Positions 20,419-30,564 of a stretch of 64,000 nucleotides of DNA are shown here, in pieces. A program made the position numbers and the translations under genes. The first letter of the stretch is position 1; each line of letters starts with the position of its first letter. The stretch comes from Tritrichomonas musculus (lineage: Eukaryota; Parabasalia; Tritrichomonadida; Tritrichomonadidae): NCBI GenBank assembly GCA_039105265.1, contig JAPFFF010000004.1:3596001-3660000 (forward strand), written 5' to 3'. Under the pieces are notes generated by a model, which worked only from the letters and a program-made list of their open reading frames with translations, was not told where the DNA came from and searched no databases.

Positions 20419-22938
20419 ATGTCTGTGCAATCTTTTCCAAAAAACATTTTAGACCTAGCGCTAGCTCTTCCGAATTATCTTAGAGAAATTAAAAACTACG
20501 AAATAAAGCGATCAATCGGAAAAGGAGGATTCGGTGAAGTTTTTCTTGGGACTGATAAAACCACTAAGAAAAAAGTTGCAATTAAGCAACCTTTGCCTGG
20601 CAAAATTCCAGCTAATTTTTCATCTGCTTATATTAGAGAAATTTATATTATGGCGTCTATGAATTCTATCTCGCCATATTTTTTACCGTTGGCAGGCTAT
20701 ACTATAGAAAGTCCATACAGTATCATTACAGAATATATGTCAAAAGGTAGTCTCAGCAAATATTATCAATTAAATACTTCAAATCCAAAATTTACTGGAA
20801 CGCAATCTCAAATTATGGCAATACAAATACTTTTGGGAATAAACTCGATGCATTCACGTGGTTTCATTCATAGGGACTTGAAACTTGGTAATATTCTTTT
20901 AGATCAAGATAACATACCAAGAATCGCTGATTTAGGTTTATCAAGAGCAAAGACTGATGATAATTTAATGACACATAAAATTGGTACATATTATACTATG
21001 GCACCTGAAGTATTTTATAACAAACCTTATACTTATTCTGCTGATGTTTATTCTTTTGGTATCATACTCTATGTAATGAATGAAAGAAGAAATCCATCCC
21101 AAAATATGAGTAAAACTGAATTACAAAATGGGTCAATGTACCGAATTCCATCACTACAATATTCAAATACAACCTCCGAAGAAATGCGAGATCTCATTAA
21201 TTCATGTATTAGTCTTGATCCTAAACAAAGGCCAACTATTCAAACTATTGTTGGAAAGCTAATAAACGGTGAAGTTAACTTCAATGGCGCTAAAGCTGCA
21301 AAAATATTTCAGCATTTTAATAAGCACAAAATTAATAATTTTATACGACCAAAACTGCCAGATAAGATTCCAAATTATCAAGAAAAGTTACAAGGCCTCC
21401 AGCAGCGATACAAGTCATTTCTTGAAGATAAAAAGAAAAGAATGGAAGAACAAAAAAAAAAAAGTGAAGAAAAAGAAAAATCAGAAGCTACTACTACTAA
21501 TATTACTAATAATAATCAGGCAGCTAACGAAAATACTCTAATAGACAATTCTTTTTATGAAGCATTTACCAAAAAAATGACAGAGCTTTCACCAGATAAT
21601 TTTGATTCGTTTTTCGACCAAATTATTAAATTTTATCTTGGAAATGATCAATATTCGAAATGGCAAGAATTTATTGTGAGTTCTGTCAGTTCTATTATTA
21701 ATACAGATTATCATTATGTTCATCTTTTTTCAAATCGAAATTATGAGCAACTCATCCCTTTAACATCACCAACATTAATTTTATATGCTGTTGAATACCT
21801 GGGTTTTTTATTTGAATACTCTCCAAACGATGTCTCGCCATCATCACTCAAATTGATGAACGATCTAATTGAAAAGAAGCCTTCAGAAATAGCTTTTATT
21901 TTTTCATATTATGCAGCTCAATTTGATAAAATCAATGATCCTTTTCCTGCGATTGATACTTTTTTAAATCATCATAAATTCTTTTTAAACGACTCAGATA
22001 CATCCCAATCATATTTAACTATCATTTATTATTTGGTAACAAAATTTCCAGCTTTTTGCGCTAAAAAAATGTCAGATGTCAAAACAGTTTTATCTAATAG
22101 TATCAAGTCAAAGGTTGCATTACAGCATGGCCTTCAAACTCTTGCTTTGATATATACTCCAGATTTTGATGATATCATCCCCTTCGATATAGTAACGACA
22201 GGTCTCACAGACGAAACAATTCGTGATTTATGCATATCACTTCTTCTTCGTGTTGATAAGATTCCATTTTCAGAAGATCTTTATACTAAGCTTTTAGAAC
22301 TATCGAAAACTAATGAAAAAGCGGCCAGAATTTTACTCAAATTATCCGAATGTTCAGCGCAACATATTTCGCATTTTGTTGATAATCTAGATTGGCTATT
22401 ATATGATCTTCCTACTATCAAGCAAACATTCACCTTATTTCTCTCAGTCTTTCGAAATAATCAGTATCGCGATAAAATTTGTTTATCAGACCAATTCATT
22501 AATTTTTTGAATCGTTTTACTTCTACTCATCAATCCTATTATTTAAGCGTTATTCCCTCCTTACTCAGAAGATTCAATATAACAAAAGAATTTGCGAAAA
22601 AGCTTGAAGTAAACGGATTTTTCAAAAATTACTTTGAAACAGCTATAAGTTTGAATGACCCTGAAGTTAATATGAAGGCAGCAATTCTCCTGGATCAAAC
22701 GGCAAGATTTTTCTTTTGTAATGATATGTTATTATTCATTCCAAGATTAAGAGAAATGGCCTCAATTAATGGCCAAGCTGATGTAGCTATAAGTGCTGCA
22801 ACTTCATTGAGCTATTTCCCTGCTTTTAAGATTACATTAGTTCGCTGCGGATTTGTTCAAGCTTTTCAATATCTAAGAAATTCGGCAGTTTATGGGGATA
22901 AAGCTAAAATGTTCTTAAAAAATATTGGCGGTATGTAA
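20419..22938 (+). CDS. TKL-like protein kinase with C-terminal helical-repeat region
   Basis: Intact 839-residue frame. Residues 28-285 form a kinase domain: glycine loop 'GKGGFGEV' (34-41), VAIK lysine at 56, catalytic 'HRDLKLGN' (His about 150), 'DLG' near 171 in place of the usual DFG, and 'GTYYTMAPE' activation segment. All catalytic residues are kept, so it should be active; DLG is a known tolerated variant. A Lys/Glu-rich segment (about 325-360) is followed by about 470 residues of ARM/HEAT-like helices to the end, probably a scaffold or docking region. Kinase plus helical repeats is a common parabasalid arrangement. The closest group is TKL or receptor-interacting-like kinases, but STE or NEK-like membership cannot be ruled out. 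Confidence 0.85.
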   Translation: MSVQSFPKNILDLALALPNYLREIKNYEIKRSIGKGGFGEVFLGTDKTTKKKVAIKQPLPGKIPANFSSAYIREIYIMASMNSISPYFLPLAGYTIESPYSIITEYMSKGSLSKYYQLNTSNPKFTGTQSQIMAIQILLGINSMHSRGFIHRDLKLGNILLDQDNIPRIADLGLSRAKTDDNLMTHKIGTYYTMAPEVFYNKPYTYSADVYSFGIILYVMNERRNPSQNMSKTELQNGSMYRIPSLQYSNTTSEEMRDLINSCISLDPKQRPTIQTIVGKLINGEVNFNGAKAAKIFQHFNKHKINNFIRPKLPDKIPNYQEKLQGLQQRYKSFLEDKKKRMEEQKKKSEEKEKSEATTTNITNNNQAANENTLIDNSFYEAFTKKMTELSPDNFDSFFDQIIKFYLGNDQYSKWQEFIVSSVSSIINTDYHYVHLFSNRNYEQLIPLTSPTLILYAVEYLGFLFEYSPNDVSPSSLKLMNDLIEKKPSEIAFIFSYYAAQFDKINDPFPAIDTFLNHHKFFLNDSDTSQSYLTIIYYLVTKFPAFCAKKMSDVKTVLSNSIKSKVALQHGLQTLALIYTPDFDDIIPFDIVTTGLTDETIRDLCISLLLRVDKIPFSEDLYTKLLELSKTNEKAARILLKLSECSAQHISHFVDNLDWLLYDLPTIKQTFTLFLSVFRNNQYRDKICLSDQFINFLNRFTSTHQSYYLSVIPSLLRRFNITKEFAKKLEVNGFFKNYFETAISLNDPEVNMKAAILLDQTARFFFCNDMLLFIPRLREMASINGQADVAISAATSLSYFPAFKITLVRCGFVQAFQYLRNSAVYGDKAKMFLKNIGGM

Positions 22939-23251
22939 GAAAAAATAATTCTTGTTTTAATTTGTTTTTTTTATGGTTAATTAATCATATCCTTTGATTT
23001 ATGTTTCTAAATGATTTGTGTGTAATATTTTTATTTTGTTTATTTGCTGTTTTATTCAAGTTTTATTTTAATTGGATCGTTCAATTATTACAACAAAATA
23101 TTCGAAAAGCTACTGATTATTGATTGAACATGAAATATTTTTGGTAAGAAAAAAAGAATTAAAGCTAAACCAAAAAAAAAATCAATTATGAATTTTAACA
23201 TTTAAAAAAAAAACATATATATATGGTAATATAAATAATCTGTCTAAATAA
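22939..23251. other. Convergent spacer with A/T runs
   Basis: A 313-base spacer between convergent stop codons, rich in A and T runs with an 'atatatatat' tract near 23214-23223. Presumably the 3' untranslated regions of both genes. Confidence 0.35.
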
Positions 23252-24493
23252 TCATTCTTTTTTCTCTTCATCTTTGTGAAACTTCTTCTTGAGAATTTGG
23301 TTTTCTTCGTAAAGTTTTTTGTTTTGTTTTTCAATCTCTTGAATATGTTTTTCATAAGTTTGTATCATTTCTTCTTTCTGCTTAGTAACAATAAACAAAT
23401 TGTCGCGAAGAATTTGACTTTCATGTTCAAGTATCATTAATTTTTGTTGTATTCGTGCCTGTATTCTTTCTTCACCTGTCATAGTTGTTTTAGATTCATT
23501 TCCTTCTATTTTAGCAACGAATGCATTGTATTCATTTACAAAATCTCGATCTGGATCTTCAATATTTGTTTGGTTGTGTGCATTTGGAGTTTTCAATAAA
23601 ATGTTATTTTTATTATGAGTAGGTTGTTCGATTTCACAATTTGGTTGATTCTTTTGTTCGTCGCTGATGACAGTCTTTTTTAATTTGGGATTTGGTTGCG
23701 GTAAAGAAAAGCCACTAAGTGAAAGGAGGCCATGATGTTTTCCATCGTTATCGTTACCTTGATTTTTTTGATGAAAAGAATCGCTATTTAATTTAATTCC
23801 TTTCCAATTTTGTAATTTTGGAATTGGAACTGGTTTAGGTAGATTCGTTGAAGCTTTTTCTTTGGGTAAATCATCTGCTTTTGGTGAATTTTCTGATGAT
23901 TGTTTCTCTGTGGAATTAGAATTGTCATCTAACTTTTCAAAATCTGTCTTGTCGCTTTCATTATATTTCTGAATTAATCTCAAAAATTTAATAAAGGAGA
24001 AAAAAGCTTCATAATTTTTGATTTGCTTGTAAATTGGTTCTAAAAAAGGAAAAGGTCCTTTAACAGGTAAGGATTCAGTAAAATTCTGGAAATTAAAAAA
24101 ATTGTTATCAACATTTTTAAATGGATCGTCAAGAGCATTTAACTCTGTAAATTTTTGGTTCATTCCATCATCAATTTGTAAATTATTTTTAAAAGCCTCG
24201 ATGGTATTTGTTTTGATTTCTTTAACTTTTCTTTCAAATGTTGGATAAACTTCGTTTTTCCATTTAATAAGCTTTTGAAAATCAGTGTTAAAAAAATTCT
24301 TCAAAAGAGTAGTTTGTGTTTCTGAATCTGGTGTTGAAAAAATCAAGCGAAATGTATCATCAAGCATATTAATAAGGGACTTTGGAGTTTGTGGATCAAT
24401 CTCAATGGAAGAGCAATTATCAGCGATATCAGCTAGTGATGAAACTATCTTATATTTTATATTACGTATGTCTTGAAGTTGATCATGATTCAT
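23252..24493 (-). CDS. Coiled-coil protein, 413 aa
   Basis: The frame is open from 24574, but I place the start at the internal ATG at 24493 (MNHDQLQDIR). The 27 residues before it are hydrophobic and aromatic in a way typical of translated AT-rich leader. The N-terminal ~190 residues look helical. The middle (about 190-300) is polar, Ser/Pro/Asn-rich and probably disordered. The last ~75 residues form a strong coiled coil rich in Glu, Gln and Lys ('RIQARIQQKLMILEHESQIL'). This suggests a cytoskeletal or scaffold protein, but no family was recognised. Confidence 0.65.
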   Translation of the reverse strand: MNHDQLQDIRNIKYKIVSSLADIADNCSSIEIDPQTPKSLINMLDDTFRLIFSTPDSETQTTLLKNFFNTDFQKLIKWKNEVYPTFERKVKEIKTNTIEAFKNNLQIDDGMNQKFTELNALDDPFKNVDNNFFNFQNFTESLPVKGPFPFLEPIYKQIKNYEAFFSFIKFLRLIQKYNESDKTDFEKLDDNSNSTEKQSSENSPKADDLPKEKASTNLPKPVPIPKLQNWKGIKLNSDSFHQKNQGNDNDGKHHGLLSLSGFSLPQPNPKLKKTVISDEQKNQPNCEIEQPTHNKNNILLKTPNAHNQTNIEDPDRDFVNEYNAFVAKIEGNESKTTMTGEERIQARIQQKLMILEHESQILRDNLFIVTKQKEEMIQTYEKHIQEIEKQNKKLYEENQILKKKFHKDEEKKE

Positions 24494-25070
24494 ATTTTTT
24501 TTTAATATTTTTGAATAACCTACCTCGTAATATTGAGGGTAAAAAAAAAATGAAAATTGAATTATCCAACACAATAAATAATTGATTTGAGAGGAAAAAT
24601 CTTCTTATAATTCAATAAAGCTTTTTTTTCAAAAAAAAAAGATGATTTTTTGTGAAAAAGGCACGATATAAATTTTTTATTAATTAATAATTGAACTAAA
24701 GTTACAGAAAACCCATGAAACTCACAAAATCCGGCAATATGAGATGGAATTGGTATAGGCAGAGGAATCGACTATAAGAAAAATCCGAGTCAGGTCAATT
24801 TGACCTTATTGCCAATACATTTAACCATTCATAGAAAACCAATCAAACTTTTTGAACGAAAGAAAACGACTATATTTGAACAATACGAAACTCGCAATAA
24901 ATAACTGCAAAACAAGCTAATTTCCTTCTAACGCCAGATTTTATCATAATCATGTTCTAACTATTGCTCATGCTAAATGTTACTCATTCCATTAACTAGC
25001 AATTTTATTGAATCAATTCATAATTCGCGAAATGCAGTGCGTTGAATACAAAAATTACTAGATACGATAT

Positions 25071-25132
25071 ATTTAAACCTCGATTTTTATCATTTCCTGG
25101 AAAAAATCAGCGTTTAAATATAATCGAGGTTT
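25071..25132. repeat. Hairpin around 'tttaaacctcgat'
   Basis: 'tttaaacctcgattt' at about 25074 is mirrored by 'ataatcgaggttta' ending near 25132, giving a stem of about 14 pairs with a loop of about 35 bases. The word 'aaatcagcgtt' occurs in the loop and again near 25164. Confidence 0.5.
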
Positions 25133-25361
25133 AATTTAAATGATTTTTAATTATATCGTGACAAATCAGCGTTATTGGTATAATGCTTACCAAAACATAT
25201 TTATCATTTGAAGACGTTTTATACATCAAAACAAAATATTTTTTAAAGAATCCTTATTAGATGGTTTATAAATTACTTTTTCTTTAAATTGCTATCATAC
25301 TTATTCTTAGTTTAAATAAACTTACAAATATTAATATTTCTCATGATTTTTTTTTAAACTG

Positions 25362-25770
25362 GTACGCAAATTTTAAACTTTTCAATTTTGAGAATACTAT
25401 TTAAAACTCAAAAGAAATTTCAATGATATAAACTTTTAGAAAAGTTCAAAATTTGCGTACAAGTTTAGATATTATAGTTTGACGATAAACCGGTCGACAT
25501 CACGAAAAACTGGTTGACATCATAAACTTTTTCATTAAACTCATAGAAATACTCAGAATACTTTTCTGTGATGCTTATTCAAAAAACTGCAGACTTTTTA
25601 AAAAGATATTTGAATTATATTTGAGAGCCTTTTCAATATCATTTTTCATTCAATTTTGAACATCTTTATGAAATATTTGAGTGCGATTTTATGAAAAGTT
25701 TTACGATGTCGACCGGTTTTTCTGATGTTTACTCGTTTATCGTCTTACTATATATTCATTTTTTAGTGTA
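25362..25770. repeat. Two nested inverted repeats inside the 1.65-kb element
   Basis: 'gtacgcaaattttaaactttt' at about 25363 pairs with 'aaaagttcaaaatttgcgtac' ending near 25460. Immediately after, 'gacgataaac' and 'cggtcgacatc' (25480-25505) pair with 'gatgtcgaccgg' and 'gtttatcgtc' (25706-25746). Both stems are long enough to form stable cruciforms and the two structures adjoin. Confidence 0.6.
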
Positions 25771-25964
25771 CGACTAAATAAATTCTTAATTCTTAAAATT
25801 TTTCAAAGACAGATAACCATTTATACTCTCAATTACTCATAAAAAAGGGAAATTAGTATAAATATCAACATTAAAACTAATTCTTTTTTATTAAAAAACA
25901 ACTTGATTCGTGCACAAAAATAAATAGTTGAACTAGAAAAAATTTGATCAAATGGCGATTCTTC

Positions 25965-26230
25965 AAATGGCAAGTTTGCTGGTCTTATCTTGGTAGATTA
26001 TTTACAATTACGAGTCTCGTGGTTATTTTATGCTACAATATTCACTATTACGAGTTTGATTGTCTTATTTTGGTAGATTATTTACAATTACGAGTTTCGT
26101 TGTTTTATCTTGGTATAATATTTACAATTACGAGTTTGCTTGTTTATATCTTGCTAGATTATTTACAATTGGGAGTTTGCTTGTCGTATCTTACTGTAAT
26201 ATTTGTTACGAGTTCGTTCGTATCTTGTTC
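25965..26230. repeat. ~40-bp minisatellite, about six units
   Basis: Units of about 40 bases follow the pattern 'gatt/atatttacaattacgag', then 'tttgcttg', then 'ttatcttggta'. Two central units (26070-26150) are nearly identical; the outer ones are diverged. Open frames across it simply follow the period and are not treated as a gene. Confidence 0.7.
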
Positions 26231-26410
26231 GAATTCATGCGTTCCTGCGTTCGTTCTTATTAGTTTCGTGTTTCCACAATGGCAGATAAATGGCGTTTAC
26301 TTTCGTTCAAAAAGTTTGATTGGTTTTCTATGCATGGTTAAATGTATTGGCCATAAGGTCAAATTGGCCTGACACGGATTTTTCCTAGAGTCGATTCCTC
26401 TGCCTAGGTA

Positions 26411-26656
26411 TATATATAATCCTCATCATTATTTATCAATAAATACATAATATTAGCCAAATCGTTGCGCTAGTAGTATACGTTAAGCTGTGCGTCCTAA
26501 ACGGCCGCCCAGACCTAACCGTACAAACGATATCACTGGGGAACTTTGAACAAAAAAAACATAACCATTTTAAAGTTTATGCTATATCCAATAGGGTATC
26601 ATATGGTGTTCTTGTGTATATTTCACATTTTGGATTTTCAGTATTTGAAATTCCAT
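26411..26656. other. Spacer with a short GC-rich island
   Basis: Positions 26461-26530 ('gttgcgctagtag', 'aaacggccgcccagac', 'ctaaccgtac') are much richer in G+C than the surroundings. They are not a recognisable tRNA or rRNA piece. A weak partial echo ('cacagtctaacctatacaa') occurs near 34996-35012. Confidence 0.35.
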
Positions 26657-27459
26657 TTTGATAGACTTTAAAATGGACTTTTTTGGATACCTTTTACAAC
26701 ATTCAATTTTTTCAATAAGATGCTACAAAAATGAAGAAACATATAGAAAGAATATAAGATATGATTTTTATTAAAACATGAATATTTTATAATTAATAAT
26801 AGCTCATTTAAAATATGCTTGTGAAATTTGTTATATTAGTATTTGGATATAATTTTGCAACTTGTGATCCATACATTAAATAATTTGTATATTATTGAAA
26901 ACCAATTGCTTGAATGGAATCAAAAAGAAAAAAATATTCTAGAAAAATAGTAAATAAAATTATCATTGTTGTAAATGTTTAAAAAATTCAATTATATCTG
27001 TAAAAATGAATTATCAAAAATGTATATAAACTTTTATTGATTACATTTAAATGCATAAACAGTTGGATTTTTGAAGATTTTTATTGAATTTGTTATTATT
27101 CCTTTCATATTTTATGGTGTAAAAATAACAGAATTCTGATAACATTAAAAGAGAATTATTTTGAGTGGCAATAAACTTTGTAAACATCTGTAACATAAAA
27201 AACCTTTGCGCGAAGTTCGTTTGCTTTTAATAAAGATATCTTTGGGGATCAGAAGAAATCATGTGAAATGAAATGAAATAATAATTGAATCATTTTTTGG
27301 CTATTCGTTTATTGTTTTTAAAAAAATTCAATTTCAATTTAGCCATTCTTTATTGTTTTATTTGGAAAATTAATTTGGTTGTTTTATTATAACTTTTTGA
27401 ATGTTTAAAAAGCGTTGTAAAAAGTATCCAAAATAGTCCATTTTAAAGTCTATCTCAAA
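26657..27459. repeat. Inverted-repeat pair, ~45-bp arms, next to VLE A
   Basis: The left arm at 26657-26700 ('atagactttaaaatggact', then 'ttttggatac' and 'ttttacaac') is repeated in reverse complement at 27414-27459. A further partial copy, 'ccattttaaagtttat', lies at 26565-26580. The interval between the arms is AT-rich without genes. It may be a decayed MITE, or the right arm may mark the edge of the virus-like element that starts there. Confidence 0.55.
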
Positions 27460-27784
27460 TTTTGAAAAATGAACTGTTGAAAACAATTGATTGAGCAAAA
27501 GGAATAACAGTGAAAGTTGTTTTGTCTAACGGGAAACGTATATTATTCAAATAAATTTCTGTTGGTTCACATTGATATTTAGATGAAGGCGAATTTGCAG
27601 AATTAATTGAAACATTGACTTTGATTTTTTTCTGAGTCTCAATATTATTTTTAGTTTCAGGATAAGAAAGATACATTGTTGCTTCATAATTGTCAAGTGC
27701 TTTTTCAAAAATATATTGAATTATTCCTTCAGATTGGTTTTCAAAGGTATAATTAACTTTTGCCAGTTTTGTCAAATTATTCAT
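27455..27784 (-). CDS. VLE A: small beta-rich protein
   Basis: A 109-residue frame, mostly polar with alternating beta-type residues, no membrane segment. The DNA just beyond its start codes for heptad-like sequence including 'LEAENTALKTTIA' and 'ALKDDIPD', typical of trimeric fibre stalks. It is therefore probably the terminal domain of a fibre-like virion protein. Part of the VLE A fossil. Confidence 0.4.
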   Translation of the reverse strand: MNNLTKLAKVNYTFENQSEGIIQYIFEKALDNYEATMYLSYPETKNNIETQKKIKVNVSINSANSPSSKYQCEPTEIYLNNIRFPLDKTTFTVIPFAQSIVFNSSFFKI

Positions 27785-27934
27785 ATCTGGTATGTCATCT
27801 TTTAATGCAGATATGGATAAATCTGGATCTGATTTGCCCTCGAGAGCAGCAATTTTGGCTTCAAAAGCTGCTATCGTAGTCTTTAATGCTGTATTCTCAG
27901 CCTCTAATGTCTCAATTCTGCCTTTGAACTCATC

Positions 27935-29314
27935 TCAAGCCTCATTAACCTCATCAACAGTAGGATAAGTATTCATTATTTTTGCTATGTTTTCATCGTT
28001 TGTATGTGAGTTTTCTTCTATTTGATCTAGCTTTTTATTAAGTGCATCAATGCAACTCATATATGCTATATCATTTACTGTATATTTCATACTTCTTATC
28101 GCGGTGTTCTCTTTGATGCTGATTGCACTAATTCTATGTCTCTTTGGGTTATTAATAATTATAGTTTTGTCTTGGAGAGATTCAGTTGGAAAGTTCTCTG
28201 TGCCCTCATAGTTCGATATCTCTCCATTTGATATATGAATTATTGGATAATTCTTTTCATAGTCTATATCATTATATTCGCTTACTTTCATGATCATAAT
28301 CCTGATTTTGATAGTTCCTTCACTTATTATATCCTCAGCTTCTAAATGTATTTTGCCATCAATTAATCTGTCATTAATGTCAATTGTATCGTCTCTTTTC
28401 AAATCACTTTTTGAAATAAAATCACTACTCTCAATTTCTTCGACCTTTGAGGCCAATAATTTGAAAGGTCTCTTCAAACTATCTCTGAATTGATTACGCA
28501 TTTCTTCTTTTGCTCTTATGGATAAAACAGCTTTCGTAGGGTCATCAAAATCATCATCAAATGTTTCATCAGGTAATGGTTCATATTCTTTATCGCACCA
28601 TTCAAAAAGTGGTGTTAAATCAGTTGTTGATTGTATTGAACGAGTAACCTCTGGGTTATCAAACAATTCCATATCGCCAAGATTACGATAGCCGGCTCTT
28701 CTATACCACCATTCTCTAAAAAAGTTCTGAATTCGTTGCAAAATTCCACCGCCTCTAGTTGTTGTTTGGCCTGCATTGGAAACAGTTTTAGTGGGGAATT
28801 TGATGCAGTTAGGGTTAATTGACATTCCGATAGATATAGCACTTCCAACTGTCCCTGCTATACCAAAAGCTAATGTATAAGAAATCATTCGTGTATTTTT
28901 TTCATCATATTCTAAATTTTGTGTTTTTAAATTAATAGCGACCATTTCTGAATTCAAAGCATCCACTTTATTTGAAATAGCTTGAACATCATATGAAACG
29001 ACATCAAAATTATTTGTCAAAACATTTAAATCACTTCTCATCGTCGTGATGTTATCGGCAGTTATTATTTTTGATGAAGAGATATTAAAATCAGTATACA
29101 AAGTAGTTGCTGCATATAGGTTTGGACTAACATCATAGAATTGAGATTTAATAATATAAGCAAAAGCATTTGTTTTTGAATCCCAATCGACTTCTTCTAT
29201 TGAATTAATAATATCTTTTCTGAGATATAATTCAATATTTCTGTTATTGTCATCAATTAAATTATCTTCTAAATGTAATTCAAGGCTTTCAATTGTATCT
29301 TTTAGAGGAATCAT
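27935..29314 (-). CDS. VLE A: coiled-coil protein with one membrane segment
   Basis: A 459-residue frame. A region of heptads around residues 85-140 ('ISNKVDALNSEMVAINLK') is followed by a hydrophobic, Gly-rich segment at about 143-165 ('AFGIAGTVGSAISIG'). A basic/aromatic stretch and a long charged C-terminal half follow. This arrangement suggests a membrane-anchored or minor structural virion protein. No homologous family was recognised. Confidence 0.5.
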   Translation of the reverse strand: MIPLKDTIESLELHLEDNLIDDNNRNIELYLRKDIINSIEEVDWDSKTNAFAYIIKSQFYDVSPNLYAATTLYTDFNISSSKIITADNITTMRSDLNVLTNNFDVVSYDVQAISNKVDALNSEMVAINLKTQNLEYDEKNTRMISYTLAFGIAGTVGSAISIGMSINPNCIKFPTKTVSNAGQTTTRGGGILQRIQNFFREWWYRRAGYRNLGDMELFDNPEVTRSIQSTTDLTPLFEWCDKEYEPLPDETFDDDFDDPTKAVLSIRAKEEMRNQFRDSLKRPFKLLASKVEEIESSDFISKSDLKRDDTIDINDRLIDGKIHLEAEDIISEGTIKIRIMIMKVSEYNDIDYEKNYPIIHISNGEISNYEGTENFPTESLQDKTIIINNPKRHRISAISIKENTAIRSMKYTVNDIAYMSCIDALNKKLDQIEENSHTNDENIAKIMNTYPTVDEVNEA

Positions 29315-29346
29315 ACCAAAATATCCCTTTAAATTGATTGAATTAA

Positions 29347-29748
29347 CTAAACACCATTTGCTTTAAATGAGTAAGCAACTGTAAATTGTGGATAACCAGG
29401 TGTTTCAATATTTAAATGGATTTCATCAATCTCCTCAATCTTGAAATTATTATTTGGATAATCATCACAACTAATATTTAGTTTACCAATTGAATAATCT
29501 GGATATCTTTCATCATTAACTATTTCTGAATCATCAAGAAACCAGTATAAACTTTTTGGTTCGATTTTTGTGCCATCTTTCTTAATTAATTCAAATTTTT
29601 TAGTTGTATTTTGAAAAAGCTCATGAATTAAAATATCTGGCATCGATTCTCTTTTTGGGATTAATTTTTCATTTGCTTCAATTTTCTTGATCATAACAAA
29701 AACAGAATTTGATGGTCTAGAAGATTCTGACATTTTTGTTTGATTCAA
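29347..29748 (-). CDS. VLE A: small protein, 133 aa
   Basis: Compact, polar, predicted beta-rich frame with no membrane segment or known motif. It sits tightly between two other VLE A frames on the same strand (one base from its upstream neighbour), consistent with an operon-like viral gene order. Function unknown. Confidence 0.45.
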   Translation of the reverse strand: MNQTKMSESSRPSNSVFVMIKKIEANEKLIPKRESMPDILIHELFQNTTKKFELIKKDGTKIEPKSLYWFLDDSEIVNDERYPDYSIGKLNISCDDYPNNNFKIEEIDEIHLNIETPGYPQFTVAYSFKANGV

Positions 29749-30099
29749 TTATTTCACAACTTTTCCAACGATTCTTGTTTGAATATTATTGCCCATCAAT
29801 TTTGTTCCATCCCAGGTTAAGACCCATTCATTTCCAAAACAATATTCTTTGAATTTAAATTGTAAATTGAGAGGTAATGTATAATCAGAAGGTATTTCAA
29901 AAATCATTTTATAATATTCATTATCTTCTGAAATAATTGAAGGCTTATAGAAATAATGAACGTCACTTTTGTGTAATTTGAGAGCATTATCTGCTTCAAT
30001 TATTTTGCACTTAAAAACTGGTTTATTTGATTCAATTAAATCCTGACTTGTTTGGTTCATTATACTCAAATCACCGTTCATCCATAACGTATATGGCAC
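29749..30099 (-). CDS. VLE A: beta-rich protein
   Basis: 116 residues from the first ATG. The DNA upstream on the same strand stays protein-like, including a 'FIAFDERLN' motif. A similar 'WFDERLD' motif appears in the group at 41.0-41.3 kb, which argues that both clusters come from the same kind of element. Function unknown; a virion-associated beta protein is a guess. Confidence 0.4.
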   Translation of the reverse strand: MPYTLWMNGDLSIMNQTSQDLIESNKPVFKCKIIEADNALKLHKSDVHYFYKPSIISEDNEYYKMIFEIPSDYTLPLNLQFKFKEYCFGNEWVLTWDGTKLMGNNIQTRIVGKVVK

Positions 30100-30273
30100 A
30101 ATATTGAGACGCTCATCAAAAGCTATGAAAAATTGAGAGCTATCTTCAGAGCATTTATTTATATATCCTTTCGATTCTTCATCATAAGCTATTATCGGAC
30201 ATTGAATATGATTATCATGAACGCTTATGAAAAGCTCTTTGATATATGGTCCTTCTGTGTCATAAACGACATC

Positions 30274-30525
30274 TTATCTGAGAATTATTTTGAATATATT
30301 TCCATTGAAAGCTTTCAATTTTTGTTCAATATCATCATCGTTTATTTTAATTTTCAATATATTATAATTTACATTATTGATTGTTTTTGTATCCCCTTCA
30401 ACGTTTTCATTACGTACATTGAATTCTGGAACTCCAAATTTTATATTAAAAAGTGAATCTGTCTTATCTGATGACGTAGCTAATTTTTCAATATCAACAC
30501 CGTTTATTAATCCATTTACATTCAA
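30274..30525 (-). CDS. VLE A: small hypothetical protein
   Basis: An 83-residue polar frame in the same strand and order as its neighbours. It has no recognised motif. Included because its composition matches the other VLE A frames and the minus-strand cluster is nearly gap-free. Confidence 0.35.
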   Translation of the reverse strand: MNVNGLINGVDIEKLATSSDKTDSLFNIKFGVPEFNVRNENVEGDTKTINNVNYNILKIKINDDDIEQKLKAFNGNIFKIILR

Positions 30526-30564
30526 ATTAGCTAATTTATTGAAATTGCCTAAAACCGGTTTTTT

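Larger units (their letters stand above)
24752..26410. mobile_element. 1.65-kb element with ~110-bp terminal inverted repeats
   Basis: The sequence from 24756 ('taggcagaggaatcgact') is repeated in reverse complement ending at 26406. The two arms share blocks such as 'aatttgacctta', 'ccaatacatttaacca' and 'aaccaatcaaactttttga'. The arms run to about 24870 on the left and start near 26290 on the right. A 4-base 'ggta' flanks both ends (24752-24755 and 26407-26410), a possible target duplication. No transposase is encoded, so it is a candidate non-autonomous DNA transposon. The inside holds nested hairpins and a minisatellite, listed separately. Confidence 0.65.

Noticed and set aside
25944-26372. 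A 142-codon open frame with hydrophobic residues that could be read as a membrane protein
   Set aside because: It follows the 40-bp minisatellite and the terminal repeat of the 1.65-kb element; the second frame there has the same repeat pattern. Better explained as repeat read-through.
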